A stretch of DNA of 20,583 bases from a bacterium (lineage in GTDB: Bacteria > Krumholzibacteriota > Krumholzibacteriia > Krumholzibacteriales > WJIX01). The notes under the pieces are model-generated. The model had not been told where the DNA came from and made no database searches. It was given only the letters and a program-made list of their open reading frames with translations. The translations under genes and the position numbers were made by a program. Location of the stretch: contig JAGHBT010000267.1 of the NCBI GenBank assembly GCA_021160845.1, forward strand, positions 1 through 20,583. Reading direction: 5' to 3'. This document shows, in pieces, positions 6,988 through 14,885 of this stretch (the first letter of the stretch is position 1; every line of letters starts with the position of its first letter).

Positions 6988-9279
6988 ATGGCTAAAAAGA
7001 TAATAAATGGAGCAAGGAAAAATAGAAGTCGCGCTATTAAAAGACTGCTCAAGCTTGATTCTATCAAAAATTTTTTTACTGACTGGAAAAAACTTTCTGT
7101 GATATTGGCCATTATTTTCATTCTCCTTTCCCTTTTTCTCTTTCCCCCTACTAAAAAATCAAGGGAGATTCGGTATAGAGATGAAGATATCGCGGGAGCT
7201 GATGTTATAGCTCCTTTCTCCTTTTCTGTTCCCTTTACTGAAAGGGAGATTGAAAGCAACAAAGCGAAGGCCGTGATGAATTGCCCTCCTGTTTATCGGG
7301 AAAAGCAAAATATGGAGGCTCGCCTGATAAATGATTTGAAAGGGTTTTATGAGCAGTTAGATTCTCTTGCCCTAAATGATACCATTAGTGTTGAGGATCG
7401 CATGGATTTTGTAAAAAGGGTTATTCCCGGGATAAAGGAAAATTTGCTTGCAAGATTAATGAACAGCAAAACGAGGAACACTTTTAAGCTGAAAAGTGTA
7501 AGTTTGTTAAAAGAGTTATTAGAGAAGGGGGTAATCAACGACGATTCTCCACTTATGGGGAGAAATTATTTCAATATTACAGTCCTCTCCGGTAAAGTTG
7601 AAAAGCTGCAGCGTGCCACTTCACTTATAAGCCAAGCTCAATTGGAAGGGTTTATCCTAGATAAAGCAAAGAATATTTTTGGAAATAATAGTGAACTGAT
7701 CCCACTCTTTTACAATATTACAAGATCTTTTCTGGAACCAAATTTAATCTTTGACAGAGATGAAACCAGGTCCCGCCGTAACGCGAAACTTGAAAGTTTA
7801 CCAAAATCATTCAGGATATCAAAGAATCAAAGGATTATTTCAAAGCATGATAAAATAACAAAGAAACAGATAGAAATATTTAAAATGCTGGAAAAGGAGA
7901 GGGCCAGGATAGAGTTGAATACTTCAGTTATGGATAAAGAGCTTCTTTTCCTAGGCAAGATTCTCAGGATAACTGTTCTGCTGGTTATCTTTGGATTTGC
8001 TCTCTATCGTTTTGCTCCGAGTATGATCATCGAACCCGAGAAATTAACCATGGGTTTTATTATTATCGTTTTTTATCTGATTTCAGTTTCAATTGTACTA
8101 AATTTTCCACAGCTTAATTATTTTGCTATTCCTATTGCCTTCGTTCCTCTTATAATTACCGCCTTTTTTGGGAATATATCCGCTTTACTATTTACTCTTT
8201 TTGCGGCGTTAATGCTGGCTACTCATACGGATTTACCGGTTAGTTCGATACTTACTTCTCTGTTCGCCGGGTCTGCGGCTATTATCAGCATGACTCATCT
8301 CAGGGAGAGAAAAAACTTTTACAAAATATTTATTTATGTTTCTCTAGCATATATTATTAGCGCTACCAGTGTTGGGTTGTCCAACAATCTTGAATCTCAG
8401 CCATTTTTATATAATATGTTTTTTGGTATTGCAAGCAGTCTAATTAGCGCGATTCTCGCAATGTTCCTGATGCCCTTCTTTGAATCCATTTTTGGTTTTA
8501 CAACCGATTTCACCCTTATGGAGTTGAGTGATCTCAATCGCCCCCTTATGAAAAGGATGATTATTGAAGCCCCCGGGACCTATCATCATTCAATGATGGT
8601 AGCCAATATGGTGGAGAGTGTGGCGGATGATGTCGGAGCAAATGGACTTCTGGCAAGGGTGGACGCCTATTATCACGATATTGGCAAATTGACCAAACCG
8701 GAATATTTTTACGAGAATAAGGGGGAAATGATAAGTAAGCATGAAAAACTTACCCCATCCATGAGTGCTCTGGTTTTGGCTTCTCATATTAAAGAGGGGG
8801 TCCAGCTCGCGAAAAGCGAGAAGTTACCGAGGATAATTATTGACGCTATTCGTGAACATCATGGGACAGGCGTAATGTCATTTTTCTACAACAAGGCCCT
8901 GGAATATGATTCTAATGACGGTGTGAATATAGATGATTTCAGATATCAAGGTCCAATACCGCGGAGCAAGGAAAGTGCGTTAATAATGCTTGCGGATTCT
9001 TCGGAGGCGGCTGCGAGATCTCTTAAAGAACCCACAGCTCCAAGGATAACTGCAATTGTTAATAAAATTTTTGAAGAAAGAATGTATGGAGCTCAATTAG
9101 ATTCCAGCGGATTGACGATGAATGATATCTCTTTAATAAAGGAGAGATTTATAAACTTACTAACTGCTACTTTTCATAAACGGATTGCATACCCCGGACA
9201 GGAAAAGAAAAAAGGGGAGGAAGTAGAAAAGAATGAGAATAAGAATGTTGAGCCACCCGGGGGTGATAGGACGGAGTGA
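6988..9279 (+). CDS. pgpH: 7TM-HD family phosphodiesterase, PgpH-like (c-di-AMP)
   Basis: A 763-residue membrane enzyme with the domain order of 7TMR-HD proteins: a first membrane helix (about 36-53), a large extracytoplasmic domain (about 65-315), a block of membrane helices (about 320-505), then a cytoplasmic HD domain. HD ligands are visible: 'YHHSMMVANM' (about 532-541), 'HDIGK' (His563-Asp564) and 'REHHGTG' (about 622-628). The characterised member, Listeria PgpH, hydrolyses cyclic di-AMP. The same specificity is inferred here and is supported by the CdaR-like remnant at the left edge. ATG 6988 has GGGAG about 10 bases upstream. The extreme C-terminus is Lys/Glu-rich and overlaps ybeY by 47 bases. 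A TATAAT at 6950-6955 lies before the gene but lacks a matching -35. Confidence 0.92.
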   Translation: MAKKIINGARKNRSRAIKRLLKLDSIKNFFTDWKKLSVILAIIFILLSLFLFPPTKKSREIRYRDEDIAGADVIAPFSFSVPFTEREIESNKAKAVMNCPPVYREKQNMEARLINDLKGFYEQLDSLALNDTISVEDRMDFVKRVIPGIKENLLARLMNSKTRNTFKLKSVSLLKELLEKGVINDDSPLMGRNYFNITVLSGKVEKLQRATSLISQAQLEGFILDKAKNIFGNNSELIPLFYNITRSFLEPNLIFDRDETRSRRNAKLESLPKSFRISKNQRIISKHDKITKKQIEIFKMLEKERARIELNTSVMDKELLFLGKILRITVLLVIFGFALYRFAPSMIIEPEKLTMGFIIIVFYLISVSIVLNFPQLNYFAIPIAFVPLIITAFFGNISALLFTLFAALMLATHTDLPVSSILTSLFAGSAAIISMTHLRERKNFYKIFIYVSLAYIISATSVGLSNNLESQPFLYNMFFGIASSLISAILAMFLMPFFESIFGFTTDFTLMELSDLNRPLMKRMIIEAPGTYHHSMMVANMVESVADDVGANGLLARVDAYYHDIGKLTKPEYFYENKGEMISKHEKLTPSMSALVLASHIKEGVQLAKSEKLPRIIIDAIREHHGTGVMSFFYNKALEYDSNDGVNIDDFRYQGPIPRSKESALIMLADSSEAAARSLKEPTAPRITAIVNKIFEERMYGAQLDSSGLTMNDISLIKERFINLLTATFHKRIAYPGQEKKKGEEVEKNENKNVEPPGGDRTE

Positions 9280-9700
9280 GTTTTACAGGTTTGCGTCTCT
9301 CACTAATGCGGTCTCGAGCGGACTTCTACCTGCCGGCAGGCACTTGAATGTAATACTGGTTGGTGAGAAAAAGATGGCGTTGCTTAACAGGAAGTACAAA
9401 AAACGGAGGGGCCCGGCCGAAATTCTCACTTTTTCATATCCGGATGACAATGAATTTTCAGAAAGAGATTCAACCCTGTTGGGAGAGATAGTTCTATGTT
9501 GGCGTTCTTTGTGTAAGGGCGCTTCATATCGTAGCGTTTCTTACGAGCTTTATATGATCAGACTCGTTGTTCATGGTATATTCCATTTGCTTGGTTATTC
9601 CCATTCTAATGATGTAAGCGCTGAAGAAATGGAAGAGGCAGAGATGAATTGTCTTCTCTCTTTTTTTGAAAGGGAAGATGTAGAAAAACTTTTTGTCTGA
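9233..9700 (+). CDS. ybeY: Endoribonuclease YbeY (rRNA maturation factor), divergent
   Basis: A 155-residue metalloprotein (E. coli YbeY is also about 155). YbeY takes part in 16S rRNA 3'-end processing and ribosome quality control. The zinc-site motif reads HGIFHLLGYSH with His at 114, 118 and 124, so all three metal ligands are present, but the usual Asp before the last His is Ser. The other conserved block, normally 'R...pTDVLSFP', reads 'KKRRGPAEILTFSYP', which is more divergent than usual. ATG 9233 follows GGGGAGGA (9214-9221). It overlaps the end of the upstream HD gene by 47 bases, which implies translational coupling. Its place between the 7TM-HD gene and the CBS/CorC gene is the conserved one. 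Confidence 0.93.
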   Translation: MRIRMLSHPGVIGRSEFYRFASLTNAVSSGLLPAGRHLNVILVGEKKMALLNRKYKKRRGPAEILTFSYPDDNEFSERDSTLLGEIVLCWRSLCKGASYRSVSYELYMIRLVVHGIFHLLGYSHSNDVSAEEMEEAEMNCLLSFFEREDVEKLFV

Positions 9701-9734
9701 CAGCTTTATTTAGAGAGATGGAGCAAGGTTTACT

Positions 9735-10982
9735 ATGCAGCTTATTTTAAAATCGTCTTTGGAATTTGGGTTTCTTCTATTTTTACAGGCTTTAATATTG
9801 AGCGGGTTTGTTTCTTTCGGCATTGTGTCGAGGATAAGTGAAGAAAAACTCTTTACCGGAAATAGAAGGGGAAAAGTCTGCTTTCGGATACTTCATAGGG
9901 GAAGGTTGAATTTAATTACGGCTTTGATCTTTTTGGAAATTATTATGATAGTGATATATTCATCTATACTTACGGGAATAGCCGAAGATATATTTCCCGC
10001 GTCACCGCATTTATTAATCGTGGTTTTGGTTTTCTTTCTCCTTATAGTTTCAGTATCGGCCGCCGGACTCGCGAGTATCAATCCGGTGAAAAGCGCCTTT
10101 TTCCTTTCCTGTCTATTGCTCCCTGTTTATTTCTTATTCAAACCATTAACATCATTTCCCCTGAGGTTTGTTACAAAAGTATTTCCACGCCTTTCGACGG
10201 AATTTTCTTCTCCGTTATTTCTTTTCCCCGATGATGGCGACAAAGAGGGGTTTATTAAGGAAAATGGGAGTCGGTTGGTTCACAGTATAGTTGAGTTTGG
10301 GGAGAAAAGGGTCAGAGAGGTGATGGTTCCCAGGATAGATATCTTTGCCCTTGAAAGCCACACTGAGCTTGATGAAATCCGCAAAATGGTTTCTGAAGCC
10401 GGCAATTCAAGGGTGCCGGTTTATGAGGGAAGCGTTGATAATATTATCGGAATCCTTTTTGTAAAAGATCTCGCGTTTGTTTTGAGAGACGAGGATAATT
10501 TCGAGATTAAAAGAGTTCTGAGAAAGGCTTATTATGTACCTGAAGGGAAGAGGATTGACGATCTGCTCAGGGAGTTCAAACTTCAGAAGAAACATATGGC
10601 GATAGTTGTAGATGAGTACGGAGGAACATCCGGGATTGTAACCCTTGAAGATATTTTAGAAGAAATAGTGGGAGAGATAAGGGACGAAGATGACAATGAG
10701 GGTCCTCTGTTCCGGACTCTTTCCCCCGGACGGTATTCCGTAAAGGGAGAAATAAATATCAATGATTTAAATGAAGCGTTAAAAACAGTTATTCCTTCAG
10801 AAGAGGCCGATACCCTTGGGGGATTTCTTTATGCTTTAATAGGGAGAGTGCCGATAGAGGGGGAAGAAATTGACTATAAAGGTCTGCGTTTCAGAATTGA
10901 TTACCTTAAGGGACAGCGGATAATCGATGTTCAAATTCAATTTTTGGAAGAAGACTCAGGTGGAGAAAACAAAAATGGATAG
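9735..10982 (+). CDS. CorC/HlyC-type protein: membrane N-terminus, CBS pair, CorC_HlyC domain
   Basis: A 415-residue protein. The N-terminus carries about four hydrophobic segments (residues about 10-30, 55-80, 93-112, 116-133), consistent with a short or degenerate DUF21/CNNM membrane domain. A CBS pair follows, starting at 'VREVMVPRIDIFAL' (about 194) and containing 'SRVPVYEGSVDNIIGILFVKDL' and 'HMAIVVDEYGGTSGIVTLEDILEEIVGEI', hallmark CBS sequences of the family. The C-terminal transporter-associated (CorC_HlyC) domain includes 'ADTLGGFLYALIGRVPIEGEEI'. Relatives are implicated in magnesium or cobalt efflux and tolerance, though some HlyC-type proteins were once called haemolysins; transport direction is not claimed. 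ATG 9735 has CAAGG at 9724-9728. MgtE, another CBS-containing Mg transporter, lies two genes downstream. Confidence 0.92.
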   Translation: MQLILKSSLEFGFLLFLQALILSGFVSFGIVSRISEEKLFTGNRRGKVCFRILHRGRLNLITALIFLEIIMIVIYSSILTGIAEDIFPASPHLLIVVLVFFLLIVSVSAAGLASINPVKSAFFLSCLLLPVYFLFKPLTSFPLRFVTKVFPRLSTEFSSPLFLFPDDGDKEGFIKENGSRLVHSIVEFGEKRVREVMVPRIDIFALESHTELDEIRKMVSEAGNSRVPVYEGSVDNIIGILFVKDLAFVLRDEDNFEIKRVLRKAYYVPEGKRIDDLLREFKLQKKHMAIVVDEYGGTSGIVTLEDILEEIVGEIRDEDDNEGPLFRTLSPGRYSVKGEININDLNEALKTVIPSEEADTLGGFLYALIGRVPIEGEEIDYKGLRFRIDYLKGQRIIDVQIQFLEEDSGGENKNG

Positions 10983-11012
10983 TATTAGTTATCTGGAGAA
11001 AGGATTGTTCTA

Positions 11013-11648
11013 ATGAGTTGGTTCAGACGGAAGTTTCTAACCGGTTTGTTAATTCTTCTTCCAATCTTGGTTACCGGTTGGTTGTTTTATCAATTTTTCC
11101 ATTCTGTTGATAATATCCTCAACCCTCTCGTTGAGAGATATCCCTTTCTTGATTTCCCGGGACTTGGATTTCTTGGTGTTCTGGTAATTATTTTTATGGT
11201 GGGGGTATTTGGAGGAAACCTTATTGGCAGAAAAGTGATTGGATGGCTCGATACCATAGTTTATCGGATTCCTCTTATTAGCCGTATGTATATTGCCGTA
11301 AAAGAATTAAGCGAGGTTTTTTTACGCCGGGAAAGAACTGTTTTCAAGAAGGCTGTTATGGTTCAGTATCCTCTTTCAGGAACCTTTGCCGTGGGATTTG
11401 TTACCGCTAATTCAAAGTTCAAGGGCGCGGATGGAAAGGAGAAGAATTTTCTTAATGTTTTTCTTCCAACTACCCCCAATCCGACATCCGGGTTCTTTCT
11501 AATGGTTCCCGCAAAGGAAGCTATAGAGCTTGATTGCTCCGTTGAAGAGGCTTTGAAAATGGTAATTTCGGGAGGAGCCGTTAGACCCTATTTCTCCAGT
11601 GGTAAACAAATTGTATTACCCGACTGGGCGGATAAAACCGAAAAGTAA
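11013..11648 (+). CDS. DUF502 family membrane protein
   Basis: A 211-residue protein with two N-terminal membrane helices (about 8-28 and 50-75) and a soluble C-terminal half. DUF502 hallmarks are visible: 'FLTGLLILLPILVTGW', 'GLGFLGVLVIIFMVGVFGGNLIG', 'IPLISRMYIAVKELSEVF', 'AVMVQYPLSGTFAVGFVT' and 'FLPTTPNPTSGFFLMVP'. The family's molecular function is unknown, so none is assigned. ATG 11013 has AAAGGA at 10999-11004 and follows the CorC-like gene by 30 bases, suggesting one transcript. After its stop there is a 93-base gap before mgtE that may contain a separate promoter. Confidence 0.93.
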   Translation: MSWFRRKFLTGLLILLPILVTGWLFYQFFHSVDNILNPLVERYPFLDFPGLGFLGVLVIIFMVGVFGGNLIGRKVIGWLDTIVYRIPLISRMYIAVKELSEVFLRRERTVFKKAVMVQYPLSGTFAVGFVTANSKFKGADGKEKNFLNVFLPTTPNPTSGFFLMVPAKEAIELDCSVEEALKMVISGGAVRPYFSSGKQIVLPDWADKTEK

Positions 11649-11673
11649 AAGTGAACTAACAGGTAAATCCCGC

Positions 11674-11701
11674 TTGACTTATAATCTGTCTGTGATAGTC
11701 T
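11674..11701 (+). promoter_or_regulatory. Weak candidate promoter before mgtE
   Basis: TTGACT at 11674-11679 (5 of 6), 16-base spacer, TAGTCT at 11696-11701, which keeps T, A and final T of the -10 box. A perfect TATAAT at 11680-11685 touches the -35 but has no good partner upstream. It lies in the 93-base gap before mgtE. A low-confidence hint that mgtE can be transcribed separately. Confidence 0.3.
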
Positions 11702-11741
11702 CGACTTTTTTGAAAGCAGCTCATGGGTTGTATGGAGAGAT

Positions 11742-13100
11742 ATGAGAGAAGAGATAGAAAAAAGAATCGAAGATATTGCCGAGCTTTATAGATCGGGCGA
11801 TTATATCTTTTCACCCGAGATTCTTGAGGGCTTAAAGCCCCCTGACATGGCTGAAATTATTACAGCACTTGATATGGGGGTTGGGTTAGCCTTTTTTAAA
11901 TCAATTGATTTGGATCTGTCCGCTGAAATCTTTCCTGTTCTCGATGAGGGGGTAGCCAGGGAATTTCTAGAAGAACTCGAACCTGAAACTATTGCTCTTC
12001 TAGTGAATAAAATGGTGAGTGATAATGCCGCTGACACGATAAACCTCATACCTTCCGAAAAAATTCCTCTCGTGCTTGAAAAGTTAAACCGTGAAGATTA
12101 CAGAGATATCGTAGCCCTTCTGGAATTTAATGAAGATTCAGCCGGCGGTATTATGGCTAGGGAACTGCTGGTAATAAAAAAAGATATCACAATCGGTAAA
12201 GCAATAGATTTTGTAAGGGCTGAGGTTGAAACCGTAAAGAACATACAAAATCTGTATGTAGTTGATAAAGAAGGGGTTTTCCTTGGAATAGTGCCGGTTG
12301 TAAATCTTATTATCGAGAATCCGGAAAAACGTGTTGATGAAGTGATGGATGTTGATATTGAAAAGGTAAATGTCGAGATGGATCAGGAAGAGGTGGCGGC
12401 GATATTCTCAAAATATGATCTCTACAGTGTGGCTGTAGTGGATGGAAAAGGGAAACTCCTGGGGCGGATTACGGTTGATGACATAATTGATGTTATCGAG
12501 GATGAGGCGAATGAGGATATTTCCCGTATGGCCGGAACCGGGGATGAAGAATTCTGGGCCAGGTCACCCCTGATGCTTGCAAAGGCGAGAATACCATGGC
12601 TAATTGCCGCGCTCTTTGGGGGTATCGGTTCGGCGATGGTTTTAAACGGGTTTCGTGAATCTCTTGAAACGGTCCTTTCTCTAGCGTTTTTTGTGCCTGT
12701 AATTACGGCTATGGGTGGAAATGTTGGGATTCAATCTTCGACGATAGTTGTAAGGGAATTGGCAACCGGCGCGTTTAACCCCTCTGAAACGGCCAGGAAA
12801 ATATTTAGGGAATTAAAAGTTTCCCTTCTAAACGGGGGGCTTCTCGGATCAATCCTTTTTATTGTTGTAGTAATATGGTTAAGGGATTACAGACTGGCAA
12901 CGCTGCTGGGTCTATGTCTCTTTTGCGTAGTTTCTTGGGCGACCATTGTCGGTACATTGGTTCCTCTGCTCCTCAACAAGATTAATATTGACCCCGCTCT
13001 TGCCACGGGGCCATTTCTTACTACCTTTGATGATATACTCGGGATTATCTTTTATCTTGGTATTGCCACAATATTTCTCAAGTGGTTCGCCGGGGGCTGA
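11742..13100 (+). CDS. mgtE: Magnesium transporter MgtE
   Basis: A 452-residue Mg2+ channel/transporter, matching the usual length of about 450. Domains: a superhelical N domain (about 10-130) with 'PPDMAEIITALD' and 'GGIMARELLVI'; a CBS pair (about 135-255) with 'IQNLYVVDKEGVFLGIVPV' and 'VAVVDGKGKLLGRITVDDIIDVI'; and a membrane domain of about five helices (285-450). The family signature 'MGGNVGIQSSTIVVRELATG' (about 323-342) and 'GPFLTTFDDILGIIFYLGIA' near the C-terminus are clear. In characterised MgtE, Mg2+ binding to the N and CBS domains closes the pore. ATG 11742 is preceded by GGAG at 11734-11737. No Mg-responsive riboswitch is recognisable in the short upstream gap. Confidence 0.97.
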   Translation: MREEIEKRIEDIAELYRSGDYIFSPEILEGLKPPDMAEIITALDMGVGLAFFKSIDLDLSAEIFPVLDEGVAREFLEELEPETIALLVNKMVSDNAADTINLIPSEKIPLVLEKLNREDYRDIVALLEFNEDSAGGIMARELLVIKKDITIGKAIDFVRAEVETVKNIQNLYVVDKEGVFLGIVPVVNLIIENPEKRVDEVMDVDIEKVNVEMDQEEVAAIFSKYDLYSVAVVDGKGKLLGRITVDDIIDVIEDEANEDISRMAGTGDEEFWARSPLMLAKARIPWLIAALFGGIGSAMVLNGFRESLETVLSLAFFVPVITAMGGNVGIQSSTIVVRELATGAFNPSETARKIFRELKVSLLNGGLLGSILFIVVVIWLRDYRLATLLGLCLFCVVSWATIVGTLVPLLLNKINIDPALATGPFLTTFDDILGIIFYLGIATIFLKWFAGG

Positions 13101-13120
13101 GCTTTCTTTGGGGGTTGGTT

Positions 13121-13678
13121 ATGAGTAAGATTCTCAAGGACTACGCGGTCGTTTTAAGAACCTTTGATTACGGTGAATCAAGCATAATTGCGGTTTTATT
13201 AACCAGGATGAATGGCAAAATTAGAGTGCTCGCTAAGGGTGCTAAACGGAGGAAAAACGGGGTTTCCGGTAGTTTTATGACTGGAAATATCTGTGAGATT
13301 GTATTTTATTCCAGTGTCGGAAGGGGGCTTCAGATCCTAAAAGAGATAAGTTGTAGTTCATCTTTTGAAAGTGTGGGTAAGGATTTGAAGAGGTTGTCTA
13401 TCTTCCAGGCAGCGCTTCAAGTAGTGGATCGTTCAGTTATAGAACTGGAAACGGATGAAGGGGTATTCGATCTTGTAGAGAATTTTTCTGCTATATTGCC
13501 ACTTGCGGTTGATCCGTGGGCTGCTTTTTTCATCTTTGAAGTAAAGCTGCTTAAGCTTACCGGATTTTTTCCCTCTCTTACTTTATTGGAATGTGAGAGA
13601 TGCGGGAAGAAACTGGCTGGAGAGGACTTTGGAATAAATGCTTCGACCTGGTATGCGAGTGTGAAAAATGCGTTATAG
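13121..13678 (+). CDS. recO: DNA repair protein RecO, N-terminal part (frameshifted gene)
   Basis: RecO loads RecA with RecR and anneals single strands during recombinational repair. The 185 residues in this frame show the N-terminal OB fold ('YAVVLRTFDYGESSIIAVLLTRMNGKIRVLAKGAKR') and the helical region up to the first half of the zinc site, 'LECERCGKKLAGEDFG'. The frame then runs out at a TAG with the non-RecO tail 'WYASVKNAL'. The missing part continues in the -1 frame (13600-13878). Together the two span 758 bases, about 252 codons, the usual RecO size. ATG 13121 follows GGGGG at 13110-13114; an in-frame GTG/ATG further upstream would reach into mgtE. The indel must lie between about 13640 and 13659. 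Confidence 0.85.
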   Translation: MSKILKDYAVVLRTFDYGESSIIAVLLTRMNGKIRVLAKGAKRRKNGVSGSFMTGNICEIVFYSSVGRGLQILKEISCSSSFESVGKDLKRLSIFQAALQVVDRSVIELETDEGVFDLVENFSAILPLAVDPWAAFFIFEVKLLKLTGFFPSLTLLECERCGKKLAGEDFGINASTWYASVKNAL

Positions 13679-13878
13679 AAGGTATGATTTTGATTTCAGC
13701 TTCAGCTTCTTCGATATTGATGGATATGGAAAGTAAATCGATGAATAATATTATTGATTTAAGGCTTGATAGAAAAAAACGAAGAGAGATCGGGCGGTTT
13801 CTTCATGAAATATTTCTGGCGCATGTCGACAGATACGAACTTCCCTCCTCTCTTGGTTTGCTTAAAGGGGTGAATTGA
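13600..13878 (+). CDS. recO: RecO, C-terminal part in the -1 frame (frameshifted gene)
   Basis: This frame supplies the second half of the RecO zinc site, CEKC (codons 13659-13670), and the conserved C-terminal helices: 'ISASASSILMDMESKS', 'RREIGRFLHEIFLAHVDRYELPSSLGLL'. The first 19 or so residues from ATG 13600 are out-of-frame readings of the N-terminal part and are not a real N-terminus. Conserved residues stay intact on both sides of the junction and no other lesion is visible. That fits a single one-base loss (or a two-base gain) by sequencing or assembly error or a very recent mutation, rather than an old pseudogene. The stop at 13876-13878 is one base before the glyQ start. Whether a working protein is made cannot be told from this sequence. 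Confidence 0.75.
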   Translation: MREETGWRGLWNKCFDLVCECEKCVIEGMILISASASSILMDMESKSMNNIIDLRLDRKKRREIGRFLHEIFLAHVDRYELPSSLGLLKGVN

Positions 13879-13879
13879 A

Positions 13880-14749
13880 ATGACCTTTCAGCAATTAGTG
13901 CTTACTCTGGAACATTTCTGGATGGAAAAGGGATGCTTGCTTGTTACCTCTCATAATTCCGAAGTTGGAGCGGGGACAATGAACCCGGCTACATTTCTGA
14001 GAGTCCTGGGCCCTGAGCCCTGGAAGGCGGCCTACCTGGAACCTTCAAGAAGACCAAAGGATGGCAGGTACGGTGAGAACCCCAACAGAGTTCAGCAATT
14101 CAATCAGTTTCAGGTTATCCTTAAGCCATCACCAGGTAATGTTGTCCCCTTTTTTATGGAAAGCCTTGAGGCGATTGGGATTGATCCTTCCCGCCATGAT
14201 ATCAGACTTATTGAAGATGATTGGGAAGCGCCCACACTTGGAGCCTCCGGACTTGGATGGGAGGTCTGGCTCGACGGAATGGAGATTACTCAGTTTACAT
14301 ATTTCCAGCAGGCGGGGGGATTAGAGCTTGATCCTGTTTCAACGGAGATAACCTACGGACTTGAGAGGATCTGTATGTATATACAGGGTGTGGATGATAT
14401 TATGGAAATAGAATGGGGAGCGGGTATAAAATGGGGTGATATCTACTATCAATCAGAGAAGGATTTCAGCGCTTTTAACTTTGAAAAGGCTGATATCTCC
14501 ATGAATTTTAAAATCTTTGATAATTACCATAAAGAGGCAAAAAGAATGTTGAAGGAAGGTTTAATCTTTCCGTCTTATGACTATGTTCTTAAGTGTTCAC
14601 ACATTTTTAATATACTTGATGCTAGAGGCGCAGTGAGTGTGTCCGAGAGGACCAGCTATATTTCTCGAATAAGGGATCTCTCGAGAGAAGTGGCCGCAGC
14701 GTACGTCGAGGTAAGGGAAAGGAACGGGTTTCCACTTCTCGCCCGGTAG
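13880..14749 (+). CDS. glyQ: Glycyl-tRNA synthetase alpha subunit
   Basis: The catalytic alpha subunit of the alpha2-beta2 bacterial glycyl-tRNA synthetase, 289 residues (family about 290-300). Visible: 'EVGAGTMNPATFLRVLGPEPW', 'PSRRPKDGRYGENPNR', 'QFQVILKPSP', 'IRLIEDDWEAPTLGASGLGWEVWLDGMEITQFTYFQQ' (the family's longest signature block), 'EITYGLERI' and 'LDARGAVSVSERTSYI'. The usual 'PYDTEVGAGTxHPATF' reads 'SHNSEVGAGTMNPATF', a modest divergence near the active-site entrance. ATG 13880 has AAAGGGG at 13864-13870 and starts one base after the recO stop. glyS follows after 136 bases. The glyQ stop codon lies in the 5' arm of a terminator-like hairpin. Confidence 0.98.
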   Translation: MTFQQLVLTLEHFWMEKGCLLVTSHNSEVGAGTMNPATFLRVLGPEPWKAAYLEPSRRPKDGRYGENPNRVQQFNQFQVILKPSPGNVVPFFMESLEAIGIDPSRHDIRLIEDDWEAPTLGASGLGWEVWLDGMEITQFTYFQQAGGLELDPVSTEITYGLERICMYIQGVDDIMEIEWGAGIKWGDIYYQSEKDFSAFNFEKADISMNFKIFDNYHKEAKRMLKEGLIFPSYDYVLKCSHIFNILDARGAVSVSERTSYISRIRDLSREVAAAYVEVRERNGFPLLAR

Positions 14750-14773
14750 CGGACTGGTTGACCGGGTTTGTTT
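14742..14773 (+). terminator. Terminator-like hairpin at the glyQ stop
   Basis: CCCGGT at 14742-14747 pairs perfectly with ACCGGG at 14761-14766 around a 13-base loop, followed by TTTGTTT at 14767-14773. The 5' arm overlaps the glyQ stop codon. The stem is short (6 bp) and the loop large, so it is weaker than the one before phoH. It could reduce glyS transcription relative to glyQ, or have no effect while ribosomes translate glyQ. Confidence 0.4.
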
Positions 14774-14885
14774 CAATGTTGCATATATCATCCGGGTGGC
14801 GTGAGCCCCTGCAGTAATTTTTCTAAAATAGTTATGATAGGGGCAGGGTGCCTTGAGGCGGAAAGGGTGTAGAAAGGAGATATAG

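Noticed and set aside
6876..7262. Minus-strand frame of 128 codons across phoH and the 7TM-HD gene
   Set aside because: It is antisense to two well-conserved genes. The same holds for other antisense frames such as 475-855, 5698-6198 and 14597-15055.
14793..14808. GGGTGGC near the glyS leader, resembling part of a T-box antiterminator
   Set aside because: The full GGGTGGNACCGCG motif is missing and the 136-base gap is too short for stem I and the specifier loop.
14776..14817. 13-codon frame (MLHISSGWREPLQ) before glyS as a leader peptide
   Set aside because: No Shine-Dalgarno sequence and only one Gly codon, so no glycine-sensing leader is supported.
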